Assembly (NCBI RefSeq): GCF_025766255.1
Contig: NW_026516743.1
Coordinates: 62,001-126,000, forward strand
Origin: Zychaea mexicana
Lineage: Eukaryota > Mucoromycota > Mucoromycetes > Mucorales > Lichtheimiaceae
Direction of reading: 5' to 3'
DNA length: 64,000 bases
Of the stretch, positions 47,922 to 60,380 are shown one piece after another. The translations under genes were made by a program, and so were the position numbers. The stretch's first letter is position 1. Every line of letters starts with the position of its first letter. The notes beneath the pieces were generated by a model. The model worked only from the letters and a program-made list of their open reading frames with translations. It ran no database searches and had not been told where the DNA came from.

Positions 47922-48596
47922 AATCGACTTTTTTTTTATCTTTGTAAAAGTTGGTGTTACTGCAAAAATAGCCGCCGTTTTGTTGGCGTCTTACCGTGTC
48001 TCTCTCCGACTTCTCGTATGATGTGTAAACAGCCCTCTTCGACAACAAAGACTGCCGCGTGTAATGAACTGTGTAGTGGCACGTTGTCTCAATGGCAAAG
48101 CTTAACGCTGATTTGATATGCTGTAGTATATACCCAGAGCAGAAGAGTCTATGTAGAACCGAACCAGTGCTATATTATGAAAGATTAACAGGCAAGTGGT
48201 GTCACGCAAGCAATGGGAAAAATCCAATAACGGTAGTTTAATGCACTAATAATAGAAGAGGAAAAGTTTAACTTATAATAAGATTCGACGAAAAATGAGA
48301 AAACTGTATTAATAATACTGGATATATGTTGCTGCTGATTCAACATCCCTCTCTCGGAAAGTAATAATTAGGGAGAAAATAAGAAAAAGAACAAAATCGA
48401 AAATTCAAAAGGAAAAAGAAGAATTGGAAAGGACAAGTCGGGAGGGTTTAACCAAATGCTGGCACAGATCTACACAAACAAAACACGGACGGAGAAGAGG
48501 AGAGAGAAATATCAATGACTATGCCCTGGTGAATGAATCTTTAGAAAAGGAACAAGGAAAATAAAGCAAAAGGAAACAATCTTCTCGTTTCTTAAC
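47922..48596. other. Spacer between GRC3 and CDC10
   Basis: About 675 bases: the GRC3 upstream region and the CDC10 3' flank. Purine-rich tracts lie at 48360-48520. No gene was seen. Confidence 0.4.
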
Positions 48597-50429
48597 TTAC
48601 TTGTTGGATTGGGCAGGGCTTCCAATGGTGGTAGGACTGACACCCAAAGCTGGGCTGTTGGGCAAAGTTTCTTGAGGACTGGTAGCAGCTGAAGATTGAG
48701 TGCCTGTACTGGAGCCAGAAGGATGTGTAGATTCCTTGATAGCCAAAAGCTGCTTGGCGCGGAAAGCTTCGTAGTGGATCTGGGCCGTGGTTTCAATCAG
48801 ATCCTGCAGGTGTGTGCGCGTCAAAAAGTTGCGCAAGTAAATGAACTCGCAATGTTCCTCGTTTTCAACTATTTCAGAATGAGTAGAATGAGCGTATCAG
48901 ACATTTGGATTTTTACAGCCCTTAACATCCAGCTATCTGTTTAATGAGTTGGCTGCTGAATGAAATATATATCTTTCTTACCATTGATTACACCGTATCG
49001 GTTCTTTCTTCCCCGAACTGGCTTGCCATCGATTGTAACATTACGCTCCGAGCCCACGATGGCAAAAGGAAGAAGTTCCTATTGATAGCGACAATGATAA
49101 GTCAGTCATGAACAATAGGTAATCTGTACACACAGTTAGTGGCAAATGGAAAACATACGCGAATGCTTTCATTCAATGCCTGTTCTTGCTCATCATCCTC
49201 ATCGCTCTCATAAGGATACAGCTTGATGTTGTGGAATACAAGCTCGGCCTTGATCTAATACAATCCTTGTGGTAAGTAAAAAGGAAGCACAACGTATATC
49301 TCATAACAGATATTGTATCCTTTCATACCCTTTGCTTGAACGCGTGACGCTCCTCAATAGTGAGTGAATCAGATTTAGCAATCACAGGAACGACGTTGAC
49401 AACCTCCGAAAGTTTCTTCAAAACGACGATATCGATCGGCTTGAGCCTAATATTTTTATATCAGGGTGTTCATAAGTGAATTGGGAGAAGGGTAGGAGTG
49501 CAGAGAACAAGTAGGCAAATACACTTACGCATGGCCTGTAGGAGTGATAAAGAACAAGCAGCAGTGAACTCTGCTATCTTGAATATAGCGATCTCGAGTA
49601 GCGGTGAGTTCTTTGCGCAAGTAAGCCGAGTGCTGGTCCTTGATGTATTTGATGATTGGCTCCCAGCTAATGGAGATGATGATGACGATTGGTAGAGCTT
49701 AGCATTGGGAATCAACTATTTCCAAAGTGTTGTAGCGGATATAGTAAGTCGTACATACCAGTTCTCGTTGTTCACTTGGTCTCCATACCCAGGGGTATCT
49801 ACAATATTGAGTCTCAGACGCACCCCATTCTCCTCAATCACTGTGCAGCCAGCAAGCAGGAAGAAGCAAGCAGACAGTTAACGCAAAGCAACGGATAAGT
49901 TAAAAAATGCAGAACAGAGTAAGAATACACGGGATAAGGCAGAATGAACAGAGGCAATACTTGCAGTGAGAAACAGTCTGGATTTCAGTAGTTTGTCTTG
50001 GAGGTTCGTCCGACGCCAAACGTGCCTTGCTTTCAATCAAGTGCGAAGCAAATATGGTGTTGACCAAGGTGGACTTGCCCAAACCAGATTGACCTGAGTA
50101 ACAGCAGTGATACGTGTATGTTGATCATCTTTCGTTAATAACGTAGGCTCTCGCAAATTCCTGGTATCTATGCTGTTTGATAGTATAGATCGATCAATGG
50201 AGCAAAGGAAGTCATACTGACCAACAACCATGACATTGAAATGGAAGCCTCTCTTCAAGAGCTTCTTTTCAATTTGCTGAGTGATGGTGTCGAAACCAAC
50301 GTATCCTTCAAGTGATGTCTAAAGCAAGTTGAGAGGCTGTTATTTAGTCTGTATCCACCATCGGCCATTGTAGAACGAAGTATCAGGACCTACCGATGAT
50401 GGTTCAACGATAAGCGATGTTGATGACAT
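48597..50429 (-). CDS. CDC10: Septin, CDC10 type
   Basis: Septins are filament-forming GTP-binding proteins at bud necks, septa and hyphal branch sites. Nine exons on the minus strand (50429-50394, 50318-50222, 50093-49965, 49840-49759, 49666-49529, 49446-49329, 49254-49159, 49078-48982, 48868-48597) join to 354 residues. Seen: GYVGFDTITQQIEKKLLKRG, the P-loop VVGQSGLGKST, the G3 motif DTPGYGD, the G4 motif AKSD, and the septin-unique element region RGRKNRYGVINVENEEHCEF, ending HLQDLIETTAQIHYE. As in Cdc10, there is no long C-terminal coiled coil; the tail is Ser/Thr/Pro-rich. Intron 3 starts with GC (GCAAGT). The stop codon overlaps a good donor motif. Subgroup assignment follows the N-terminus and missing coiled coil. 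Confidence 0.95.
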
Positions 50430-51496
50430 TGAAAGTGTGCAAAAATACGAAAATAGAGGGAAAAGAGAGAAAAGAGAGAGAGAGTGGAAAAAGAAAGAGC
50501 AAGTACGAAGGGAGAGCAGAGAGGAGGAGAGGGGGGGGAAGAAGAAACGGGTCAAGAGAAAAAGGGAAGCGCAACTAGGAAAGAAAAGGGACAAGCAAGG
50601 ATCTAGGGCGCATGCGGGGTAAAAGACGAGTTGGAATGGGTGGAATTTGCCTCGACCAAAGAACTTTACGATGACAACGGTTGCTGTCGTTACCCGTCGC
50701 CTTGCTTGGTGACGACATTTAATTAGTACCCATTGCAGCTGACTCATTATAGTCTATATATCTCTTTTTCTACGACGTTATTCGCCGCAAAGATTGGCAA
50801 AGAAAAGAAAACGGACGTCCTTGTTCCTTCAACTCCCTGCATACGCCTTCTTCCCATGGTCGCCTTTTGGTCAAAGGGGGTAACAAAATAGAGTAAAAAA
50901 AGTGCGTACCTCCGATTCGCCTAGATTGTTGGCACCTGTTCCTCATGACTCAATTCCTAGAGACTACCTTGCCAAAAGAAAGGGCTTATATTGCTCTGGA
51001 AACCACATCGAGCTATCACCGCCATGTAATAAGAATGGTGGTACGCTGATGATGTTCGCGGTTGTTTATAATACGAAGAGCGTCCCATTATAACTATTCT
51101 ATGAAAACCGATTTGTATTAACATATATTGCGAACAGCATAAAGTGAGCTAACAAACATAAGCTCTATATGAAATAGGGCTGTATCGGTATTGCTATACA
51201 ACAGCAAGAGAAAATGAAGATAGAAATCTTGACTGTTTTCTGCTGTAAGACAAATCAAGATGGATGTGGCCAAGGTAAAAAAACGTTACATTGATTTAAT
51301 ACACGTAATTTGAGCCGATCATTGTAACACACACGCATGTAAAGCTGTCTTCAGCCAATTAGATCGAGATCCCGCAAATAGCATAGTAGCAAATGCATCT
51401 AAAAATCCCGAAACGCAATGCCGTATCGCACGGAAGCGCGAAACCCGACACATACCTTTCCGCTCTGTCTAACAACTTGTCCTCTATTACACGCAC
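50430..51496. promoter_or_regulatory. Shared divergent promoter region of CDC10 and VPS1
   Basis: 1.07 kb between two head-to-head starts. It contains a long purine-rich tract (50455-50600, plus strand), which is the pyrimidine-rich leader of CDC10 read on its own strand. No specific factor sites were assigned. Confidence 0.45.
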
Positions 51497-54400
51497 ATGG
51501 ATAGCCAGCTCATAAAAACCGGTATATAGCCTTCTCATCTCAACTTTTGCATGCCAGACCTGTCATGTATAAAAAGAGTGTCTGAGCTTCTTCTACGCGC
51601 TGTTGCTCAAATATATATACATATACAACCTTCCTGTTACTATTATATATTTAGTCAACAAGCTTCAAGATGCATTTGCAACCGTTGGCGTGCATAATCC
51701 TGTCGATCTGCCACAAATCACTGTCATCGGCTCACAGTCGAGTGGCAAAAGCTCCGTCTTGGAAAACATTGTCGGACGCGACTTTTTGCCAAGAGGTACC
51801 GGCATTGTCACTCGCCGTCCTCTGGTAATATAAAATACAAAAAAAAAGAAGTTCCGTTACTGTTTTGCCAAAGAGCTTTTACCTTTTACTGAGCTGCTTT
51901 TTATGATTATTGTTTTTAGATTCTGCAACTCATCAACAGACCTGCTAGTACGGATAAGTCAAACTCTTCTGACAAGGAGGGTGACGAGTGGGGTGAATTC
52001 CTCCATCTTCCTGGACAAAAGTTTTATGACTTTGACAAGATCCGCGACGAGATTGTAAGAGACACAGAGCTAAAGACGGGCAAGAACCAAGGTACCCGCT
52101 ATTGTTAAGAGTCTCTTTCACACTTTATGTAGAAATAGTTAGCTGACGAGTATCGTTCATGTTAGGTATCTCGCCTCAGCCAATCAACCTCAGAGTATTT
52201 TCGCCCAACGTTTTGACCCTGACGATGGTAGATTTGCCTGGTTTGACAAAGGTAAGGCAAATGGGGGTTAAAGAATAAGCGCAAAGAGAACTACCTGTGT
52301 CCCTATCCGCTAACGATGGCGTCACTGTTTCTTTTTGTCTTTTTATATGTGAAAGGTTCCTATTGGTGACCAGCCTAAAGATATCGAGAAACAAATCCGT
52401 GAAATGATTCTGAAATATATCACCAAGCCCAACGCCATCATTCTAGCCGTTACAGCCGCTAATACCGATCTTGCCAATTCGGATGGTTTAAAACTGGCTC
52501 GTGAAGTCGATCCAGAAGGATTGCGGACAATCGGTGTCTTAACAAAAGTTGATTTGATGGATCAGGGAACCGACGTCATTGATATATTGGCAGGGCGTAT
52601 GATTCCACTCAGATTAGGTAATTGCTTCATATCCACTTGATCACTCAGCAACAACACCAGCTGGAAAACCTATTGATGGTTTTCTTTTGTTTGCATAGGC
52701 TATGTCCCCGTAATCAATCGTGGCCAGCGAGACATTGAAGCCAAGAAATCAATCTCCAAAGCTCTGGAGGCCGAAAGAGACTTTTTCGAGAACCACCCTT
52801 CATACCGAAGCAAGGCTCAATACTGCGGTACTCCCTTTTTGGCACGCAAATTGAACATGGCAAGTATACCAATGAAGAATAAAAAAAAGCTCTCGGAAAG
52901 TGTGCCTAATGAACAAAAGAATGCTTTACACATATATTTATAGATTCTGATGCATCATATCAAAAACACTTTGCCAGAGATCAAGGCTAAAATCCAGAAT
53001 GCACTTGCCAAATATCAGCAAGAGCTGGCGCAGCTTGGTGATCCTTTGAGTGACAATCAGGCCAGCATGGTTCTCAACATCATCACCGAGTTTTGCACCG
53101 AGTTCCGTACCATCATTGACGGTAATTCAAACGAGTTGTCCAGTTTCGAGCTTTCGGGCGGTGCACGCATTAGTTTTGTGTTTCATGAGCTATATGCCAA
53201 CGGTGTAAAGTCAATCGATCCATTGGATGAAAGCAAGGACTCTGAAATTCGAACGATATTGTATAACTCTTCTGTAAGTTGCATCGAACAATGCTTTTGT
53301 ATCGATTCTCGTTAGGGCAACAAGGATGAGTCTCTAGATTGTCATCATGCTCTCTGTTTTTGCCTTCTTGTTACCGGTAGGGCTCGTCACCAGCTTTATT
53401 CGTAGCAACAACCGCTTTTGAAGTTATTGTCAAAAAGCAGATTAAGCGTTTGGAGGACCCAAGCATGAAATGTATTACCATGGTGTATGAAGAACTGGTC
53501 CGAATTTTGGGTCAGCTGTTGAACAAGCAGGTAAAATTTCTGTTAAAACTACTCGATTTGAATAACTTTGTACAGCATGTAGAAAAGTACTAATTGGAAG
53601 GATACTGGTGTTGATATTTATATCAGTTCTTTAAGCGATTTCCAGCCTTAAAAGACAAGTTCTACCAGGTAGTGCTTGCCTTTTTCAAAAAGGCAACTGC
53701 GCCTACTAACAAGTTGGTCTCGGATTTGGTTGCGTAAGTTGTTTAATCTTTTTTATGATGAAGCTGTTTTTTTGGCACTTTGGCGACGATATTAACATCC
53801 ATGTTTTACGGAATGATAACAGCATGGAAGCCTGCTATATCAATACGGCCCATCCAGATTTCTTAAACGGCCATCAAGCAATCGCTATCGTGAACGAGCA
53901 ACTTCATCCTAAACCAACCCAACCTACTGGTCCAGAAAGCACGGGTAAAGGCGGTCGACATCAACACCAACAACAGCTCCAGCCAAATCACTTGTCTGCG
54001 TTACAAACCAAGAACTCAAGCTCGACCAGTTTGGATAGCTCGGGCGACCAAAGCGGATCCTTCTTTGGAAGCTTCTTTGCTGGACCAAAAAAGGCCAAGA
54101 AACCCAATGCACCGATGGAAACTGTAAGTGGGCTGGAATTGTTTATCGACTTTTTTTTTCCTACTTGTATCTGAATCTCATGACGTTATAGCCACCATCT
54201 TCGCTTAAAGCAACGGGTGCATTATCTGAGCGTGAATATATGGAGACAGAAGTTATTAGTAAGTGAATAGTACAATTTTCTTTCTCGCTATGTGTATGAA
54301 ACATGAGGACGCGTCTTTCTCAAGGTCATGCTTTCTATAGAGCTCCTCATCCAATCCTACTACAACATTGTAAAGCGAACAATGATCGATATGGTTCCTA

Positions 54401-54676
54401 AGGCAATCATGTTGAACCTTGTGACACATGCCAAGGAAGAGCTCCAGCGGGAGTTGTTATCCGAACTGTACAAAGCTGAAGTGCTGGATGATCTTTTACA
54501 AGAATCCGAATATACTCAAGAACGCCGCAAGGAATGCAAGAAGATGATTGAGGTAAGAACAATAGCTTAAAGGACCATATTTAGAGTCTTTCTTATGGTG
54601 TTTCTCCCTGGTTACCAATACTATGAATTTGTTATAGGCATTGCAAAAGGCTGATGAAATTGTCGCATCTGTTTGA
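51497..54676 (+). CDS. VPS1: Dynamin-related GTPase, VPS1 type
   Basis: Vps1-type dynamins polymerise on membranes and drive vesicle and peroxisome fission. Thirteen exons on the plus strand: 51497-51521, 51655-51824, 51920-52091, 52166-52251, 52356-52617, 52699-52859, 52944-53273, 53381-53530, 53627-53733, 53823-54123, 54192-54258, 54341-54552, 54638-54676. They join to 693 residues (yeast Vps1 about 704). Seen: G1 [10 protein letters not shown]2 T in [12 protein letters not shown]3 DLPG, G4 TKVD, the stalk region, a poorly conserved Gln/Ser-rich insert (B region, no PH or Pro-rich domain), and a C-terminal GED ([20 protein letters not shown]). The 25-base first exon MDSQLIKT was placed by frame and family similarity. 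Intron 6 starts GCAAGT. Confidence 0.95.
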
Positions 54677-54965
54677 TGATACCCTTTATTTTAAAAATTT
54701 GTCGTTCCTCCTCTTGTTGTGTTTGATAACGGATGATTCAATAAAAAGACATGGTATGTTTGTATGTATACAAGTGATAATAGACAATGAGTTAAAGTTC
54801 TAGCAGAGCTTGCCCCAGTGGAGCAAATAACCGTAAGTTGAATGCTGCACAATTTGTTTTATGGATTATTTATTCATGAGAACACGTATGTGTGCAATGC
54901 TTGATATTGTGGCAAAAAAGTTTATGTGCAAAGGTATCTTCTATTGTAATGTATTGTATTGCGTT

Positions 54966-56576
54966 TCAGGATTCGCTGTCGTTCTTTATACATTGGTATT
55001 CGTTATGATTTGTTCGTGGAGGAGTAGTTAAATTGTATAAGGTGACACCGCAAATGACAAGGATGTAAGCTAATGGGTAAAAAGGTGGCATCTATTTTGT
55101 TGTTGTTTCATCGTAGAATTAAAGTTTAATACAACGGACAGCGAGCTTTTCCACTTTTAAAGTACATTTACCTTGGCATCCAAAAAAAGTAGGCCTGCTA
55201 ACAAGGAGTAGAAATTAGCAGTGATTAAGCTCATGCTGATGAATGTTGCGTTTGATATTCGATAGAGCGTGGGGCCAAGCGAATACATGGATGACAAGCA
55301 TACTATATAGACCAAAATCAAACCGACTGATGTGATTCGGTCGACACATGTTAATAATATGTTCATCATCTGTTTTACTTTTTTTTCTTTCTTTCTTCTC
55401 TATGCACATACCAGCATTCCATTGCCAATCGATTGAAAGCCATTCAGCATGTTCAAATGTTAAGCTAAAATGCAAAAGCAAGGTGTGATTTTTGTGTTAT
55501 TTTTTAAGACTTGTTTTATAAAAGAAAACGCATGTTGTTATTATACGTACGCTTGAATCCCACTCAAGATAGAGCCCCAGAAACCTGCTCGCGATAAGAA
55601 TTCTTCTGTAGAGCAACGGTTCACTAGATATTCTTCAGTAACATTGCTAATAGCATATAAGGTCGCACTAATCAACTGTCAAACGAAATTGTGCGTTGAG
55701 TTAGGAGCACGTGGTTAGTGATAAGTGCATCTCACTTTTTACAGTGTAACATGAGATACTTTACGCAAATCAGATCACCGATCCAGCTATGGTTATCTAG
55801 AGATGGTGTATAAAGAGACATAGGAGAGAAACAGTGTTTGTGTAAGTATAAGAGTGTCCATTTCCTGTTGTTTAAACCATCTATGACTCCATACTTGTTG
55901 AAGCTTCATCAGACATGGTATCAGCCCAAATAAGCATAAAAAGTCCCAAGAGACACAAGACAACACCGCCGAAATGACCGATCTGGTACCGGTACCCGAG
56001 GCATAAAGTTGAAAGAAGCATAATGCATGGTAGAGTCCAAGACGAGACAATAAGTGCTGAAAGAACCGAAGTGCTTTTGAACGCAAGAACAGCCAGGATA
56101 TTTGCTAATTTCATACATTATTGAATATATTTTGTTGCTGCTGCCAATATTTCATGACTTAAAATTACCTTGGACGTCTGCAAAAGAGAAGCCAAAGACT
56201 ATACAAAAAAATGAAAGCTGCGGTCAATGGCACAGATATTTTCACATAAGCGATCAAGAGAACTCTATTTTACAATACACTTACAATACCAAGGATTGTT
56301 GCGTGATTGTTGTTCATGTTCTTGATCGTCGAGATCGTTGCCATGGCTGCTCCTCTTTTTGTTCTTGCGATGAAAGCGCAAAGTATGCACGACGAACAAA
56401 ACCAAATATGTACAAAAATTCTGAGTGTAAGGTATGCTGATGGAATAGCGTGTCCATAATGCCGAGGATGCAACACTGGTACCAGTAATGCAAAGAGATA
56501 AGATCTGTCCGAGACAAAGTGGCAATAACCATTGCCCTCGATCACGTAATAACGACATGAGAACGAGCAATGTCAT
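54966..56576 (-). CDS. SLC35F-type membrane transporter (DMT superfamily)
   Basis: Multi-pass membrane protein of the SLC35F1/F2 family in the drug/metabolite transporter superfamily; substrates are mostly unknown. Eight exons on the minus strand (56576-56285, 56198-56169, 56104-55895, 55796-55765, 55675-55551, 55464-55412, 55302-55172, 55091-54966) join to 332 residues with about ten hydrophobic segments. Seen: GQILSLCITGTSVASSALW, FADVQANILAVLAFKSTSVL, the helix CLLGLFMLIWADTMSDE, YAISNVTEEYLV, and the final helix AYILVICGVTLYN. Exons 2 and 4 are only 30 and 32 bases. Family membership is firm; substrate and membrane are not known. It converges with VPS1. Confidence 0.9.
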
Positions 56577-57098
56577 TTCGAGCCTCCAACTTTTTCCCCC
56601 TGCCTTAATAAAACTCGACCTTATGAGGGCTTTTTGGGGGGTGTCGGTCGGTCGGTCGGTCGGACGGACGGGTGACAGTCACCTGAGGCCTAACGCATGA
56701 ATTTTAAGTTAACACACGGTGCAGTGGTTATAGTACGATGGTGATATTCTAAAACTACCGGGAACCCATTGGAAGGGAGACAATGACCGGAATAACGATG
56801 ATGATGTCGACCAGTATTATAAGCGGCACGTGTCCTCTCTTTTTCTTATTTTCTTTTGCGACTGTAGTACAGCATTGTCAGAATGAAAACAAAGACACAA
56901 GCTTATTGGTTTACATCAAGTGTATATTGTAGCACATTTGAATTGTTTACAATTCTCCCTTATCCGCAACGGAATGATCCATACGGTATTAATCATGAGA
57001 GTCCCTGTAGTTCTAGGCCTCTTCATGAGCACTCCTTCCTCCCAATATAATTCACAGCAGAAAAGAATGAGAATTTTATTATGTCCATTTTACACCAA
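56577..57098. other. Spacer with a GGTC microsatellite
   Basis: About 520 bases between the transporter start and the STI1 stop. A tetranucleotide run of GGTC/GGAC units occupies 56644-56672. No gene was seen. Confidence 0.5.
56644..56672. repeat. (GGTC)n tetranucleotide microsatellite
   Basis: Five to six GGTC units followed by two GGAC units, upstream of the SLC35F-type gene. Simple tandem repeat. Confidence 0.9.
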
Positions 57099-58100
57099 CT
57101 ATGCTACCCGCAGAATACCAGCGTTCATCAGCTTGCGAATGTTGCTAGCCACCTGTGGGTTCTTCAAGTGTTCCTGTGCAGCCTTGGGATCCTGCTGCAT
57201 TTGCTGAAGAATTTGTTGCATGACGGGGTCACCAAGGATACGCTATTATACGACACAGTAAAGATGGTCAGCATACAGGCAAAAGGAACGTCTCTGTCTG
57301 CAAATTCTTTTTGTGGTTACCTGGACCTCAGGATCCTGAGCTGCTCGCTTCAACACTTCTTCTTGAGACTCCTCGCCACCTGCGCCCCCGCCAGTAGCCA
57401 TGGGGTTCATGGCGGTATAGGCCTTTTGCAGTTGTTGCTGGATTTCGCGAGCACTCTTGCCCTCCTTATCATGTTCTTGGGCCAGTTGGAGCGCATCGAT
57501 CGACTTTTGGTATTCCTTCTTTGCAAATTCGACAGCGGCTTTGCGGATATAACCTCGAACTAGAGAAAAGAAAAAGTGACCCCACGTTTTAGTTACACGG
57601 GCCCGGTTCTCTCTTCCCTTTCCATCTTTGTTTTGATACGCGCGATATCATATCCACATAATCGACATTAGAGATCAAGGAATGTCGAAAAAGCTTACCA
57701 AAGGAAGGATCCAGTTCAATGCACTTGTCTGCATCCTTTTCGGCCTCATAGACAGCCATCAATTTGAGGTAGCATACAGCTCTGTTGGAGTAAGGGCGCA
57801 CATCTTTATCATTACGCTTGATGGCTTCAGTGTACTGTTCAATAGCACCGGGCCAATCTTGTTGCTTGAACAGCTTGTTGCCTTCTTCACGGGCCTTGTC
57901 AGCCAATTCAGGGTTGTGGTAGGCGGCCTTTTCGCGTTCCTTCTGGAGCTTTTGAGCATCACGGAGCTTCTGCAAAGTGTCTGGCGTACGGTGTTCCGTC
58001 AAGGATTTTTCGTAGTATTCGACAGCGTTGTCAAGTTGATCCAGCTTGACGGATGCGTTACCGGCACGTTGAAGGGCACTAAGCAATCAAATACACACAA

Positions 58101-58131
<31 letters not shown>

Positions 58132-58525
58132 AAGAGCGAGAAATATTTAGTAGGGAGAAACAGAAAGCTCCTATGGATTAAGTATGATAAATTACCGTGC
58201 AATAAGTTTGTAATCAGCGCGAACACCACGGCCAGTCTCAACAGCTTCCTCACAAACCTTGAGACATTCCTCAAACTTTTCTTGTTCAAACAAAACAGCT
58301 GTTGGCAGAAGAAAAAATAGTGTCAGTTTCGTAACTCACAATTGACTGTTGATTTTTCTTTTTTTTTTTTTTACCTGCTTTGTTGGTCAAAATGGAAATG
58401 TTGGTGTTGTCCAAAGACCAGGCCTTTTCGTAATGGGACAAGGCCTCATCGAATTGACGCTTTTTGTAAGCTTGATTACCGAGATCCTTTTCGGCAAGGG
58501 CTTGTTGCTTGTTGTCGTCGGCCAT
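57099..58525 (-). CDS. STI1: Short STI1/HOP co-chaperone (TPR2A-TPR2B-DP2 only)
   Basis: Sti1/Hop links Hsp70 and Hsp90 through TPR domains that bind EEVD tails. Five exons on the minus strand (58525-58375, 58298-58196, 58078-57699, 57559-57321, 57242-57099) join to 338 residues, against ~590 for yeast Sti1. The start [20 protein letters not shown] corresponds to the beginning of TPR2A. TPR2A is followed by TPR2B ([38 protein letters not shown]) and the C-terminal DP2 ([20 protein letters not shown]). The TPR1 and DP1 parts are absent, and nothing like them lies upstream to 59260. A (CA)n(GA)n tract sits in intron 2. Identity is secure; the domain loss is read directly from the sequence. Confidence 0.95.
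58094..58130. repeat. (CA)n(GA)n microsatellite in an STI1 intron
   Basis: Runs of CA followed by GA units within the second STI1 intron. Similar (GA/TC)n tracts occur in introns of PGK1 (9751-9780) and of the glycosyltransferase-like gene (15741-15763). Confidence 0.9.
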
Positions 58526-59260
58526 GGGAAAATGTGTTGGTGAATGAGTTGTAAGAATAGACAAGTGAAAGAGAAGAAGAGAGGGAGCAACGGCTCTTTT
58601 TGTCGCACTTATTTTTCCTCTCGCCAACGCGTACCCAAAAGCTTCTGGAAAACTCCACCCACACCTCCGCAGCTCTTTTATTTCAACGAAGGGAGACTTA
58701 CACTTTCCCAAGAAACCTTTCTAATCTACATCACAGAGCGCTAGATTTGCTGATAAAATAAGTGAACACTATAGTCTGGATGTCGAATAACAAGCTTTTC
58801 TTATGTATCGATAGATTACGTGTCGAGCGTCTTCTTCACTCGTCGTGCACCTTTGTATGGGACAATGCATACTACTTAGAGCCGCTCGTCAACAACTGTT
58901 GATTCATCAGATCAAATAATACAGCAAACGCGGTCAAAAGATGTGTCTTCGTTGACGATCTTTTACTGTGACCTTTGTACTATTGCATAGTAGCCTTCGC
59001 CCCACTCACAAATTGATTCCTCTTCTTTTCTCGAGTGCTTGTATCTTTGCCCATCATATATATCGATACAGCAAGAATTCAAATAAAAATACGGATCTCT
59101 ATAAGCACAAGAGCAGCACATACAAGTGTGGGGTGTCATTTATTGGTGACCTTTCTTTTTATGTTGTTGAATAATATATGGAAATGAGTAGCGAGTTATT
59201 AACGGGAAAAGAGACATGATATTCGGAAGAGGTGATTTTTTTAGAGTGTCAATGCTTCTT
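58526..59260. other. Spacer between STI1 and SSS1
   Basis: About 735 bases: the STI1 promoter and the SSS1 3' flank. No TPR-coding sequence or other gene was seen. A search for heat-shock elements would be natural here, but I did not find an unambiguous inverted nGAAn array by eye. Confidence 0.4.
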
Positions 59261-59768
59261 TTAAGCCGAACCGACGAGAATATTGTTGATGGGGATGTGA
59301 ATGAGCTACAACGGTGATGAATAAAAAGAATTTAGATTAGTTTCATACCCTCCTCTCTTTTTTTTTTCCCACCAAATAATATCTTATTGCGCTTTCTCCT
59401 CCAAAACAACAACGAGAATCGCCCTTACTTTGACAAAGTAACCAAGAGCACCAAGAGCAGCAAAGCCCATGGCAACGGCTTGGGTAATTCTCAGAAATTC
59501 TAAAGAAAAAAAAAGAAACGGGTTACAACGTATGTTAGTTTTTTTTTTTCTTTGCTGATGAGGGTGCTCATAGTAGCAAGTCGGGAAACCACACGCGTGT
59601 TGTCGTCTTCGTCTGCTTCGTGGTTGATCGCTGGTTTAAAAATATACCTTTCTGATCAGGCTTGCGACACCGGTTGACAAACTGAATGCCGTCCTTGAAG
59701 AATTGCTTGGGCATCTCTACGACCTCTTGAACTTGGTCCTTTACGTTGTCAGCGGATGTGGCGTTCAT
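59261..59768 (-). CDS. SSS1: Protein translocase Sec61 gamma subunit
   Basis: The small tail-anchored subunit that clamps the Sec61 protein-conducting channel of the ER. Three exons on the minus strand (59768-59648, 59499-59429, 59305-59261) join to 78 residues, a normal length. Seen: the cytosolic amphipathic helix VVEMPKQFFKDGIQFVNRCR, KPDQKEFLRITQAVAMGF, a single transmembrane helix (FAALGALGYFV), and the invariant lumenal end KLIHIPINNILVG. Every family hallmark is present. It is head-to-head with the FAHD1-type gene. Confidence 0.97.
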
Positions 59769-60380
59769 GTTTCAAAGAAGGTGTGTTGTAGATGGTGGGG
59801 GGAAAGGAAGAGAGAAAAATACAACGGAGAGGGAGTTTATTGCTGAGATGTCTGAACAATGTGGAATTGGACTTTTTTACATTCTCCGTCCAATCACAAT
59901 GCGCGCCGTGTCTTTCTTATTCTGGATGGTGTGTGTGGAGAGCAGCGGGCACTGTCTTGGTCGTGCGTAATGCATAAATTGGTTGCTGTATCCATTCTTT
60001 TACACCAGTCTTGCTTGTGTGCCACAGTCTTGTCTAAACCAATGCTCGATATGCACGATGATCGATAGAGGCAACAGGCCTCGAAAAACAAATGCTTCAT
60101 CAATGCGTATATGTCAGAATTCGTCTTTTTCTATATGTGCTCGCTGTAACATAGGGTCATCAAGCAGCTATAACAGCCACACGAGAACAATAAGTTCTCT
60201 ATCGCTCAAAGGCAGTGATACATATTACAGATTTCTCTTTACTATGCAGTTACGCTATCTTGTTTCTTCCTGGCTTTACCCATATCCAGAGACCGGCATT
60301 TGAAAAACAAATAGGCTTCAATAAAAACAGCCCCTCTCTCCCACCGGCAAAAAGAAAAACACGCGCTTTTCGACTGCAAC
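59769..60380. promoter_or_regulatory. Divergent promoter region of SSS1 and the FAHD1-type gene
   Basis: About 610 bases between two head-to-head starts. Short open frames on both strands are not supported. No specific binding sites were assigned. Confidence 0.45.
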
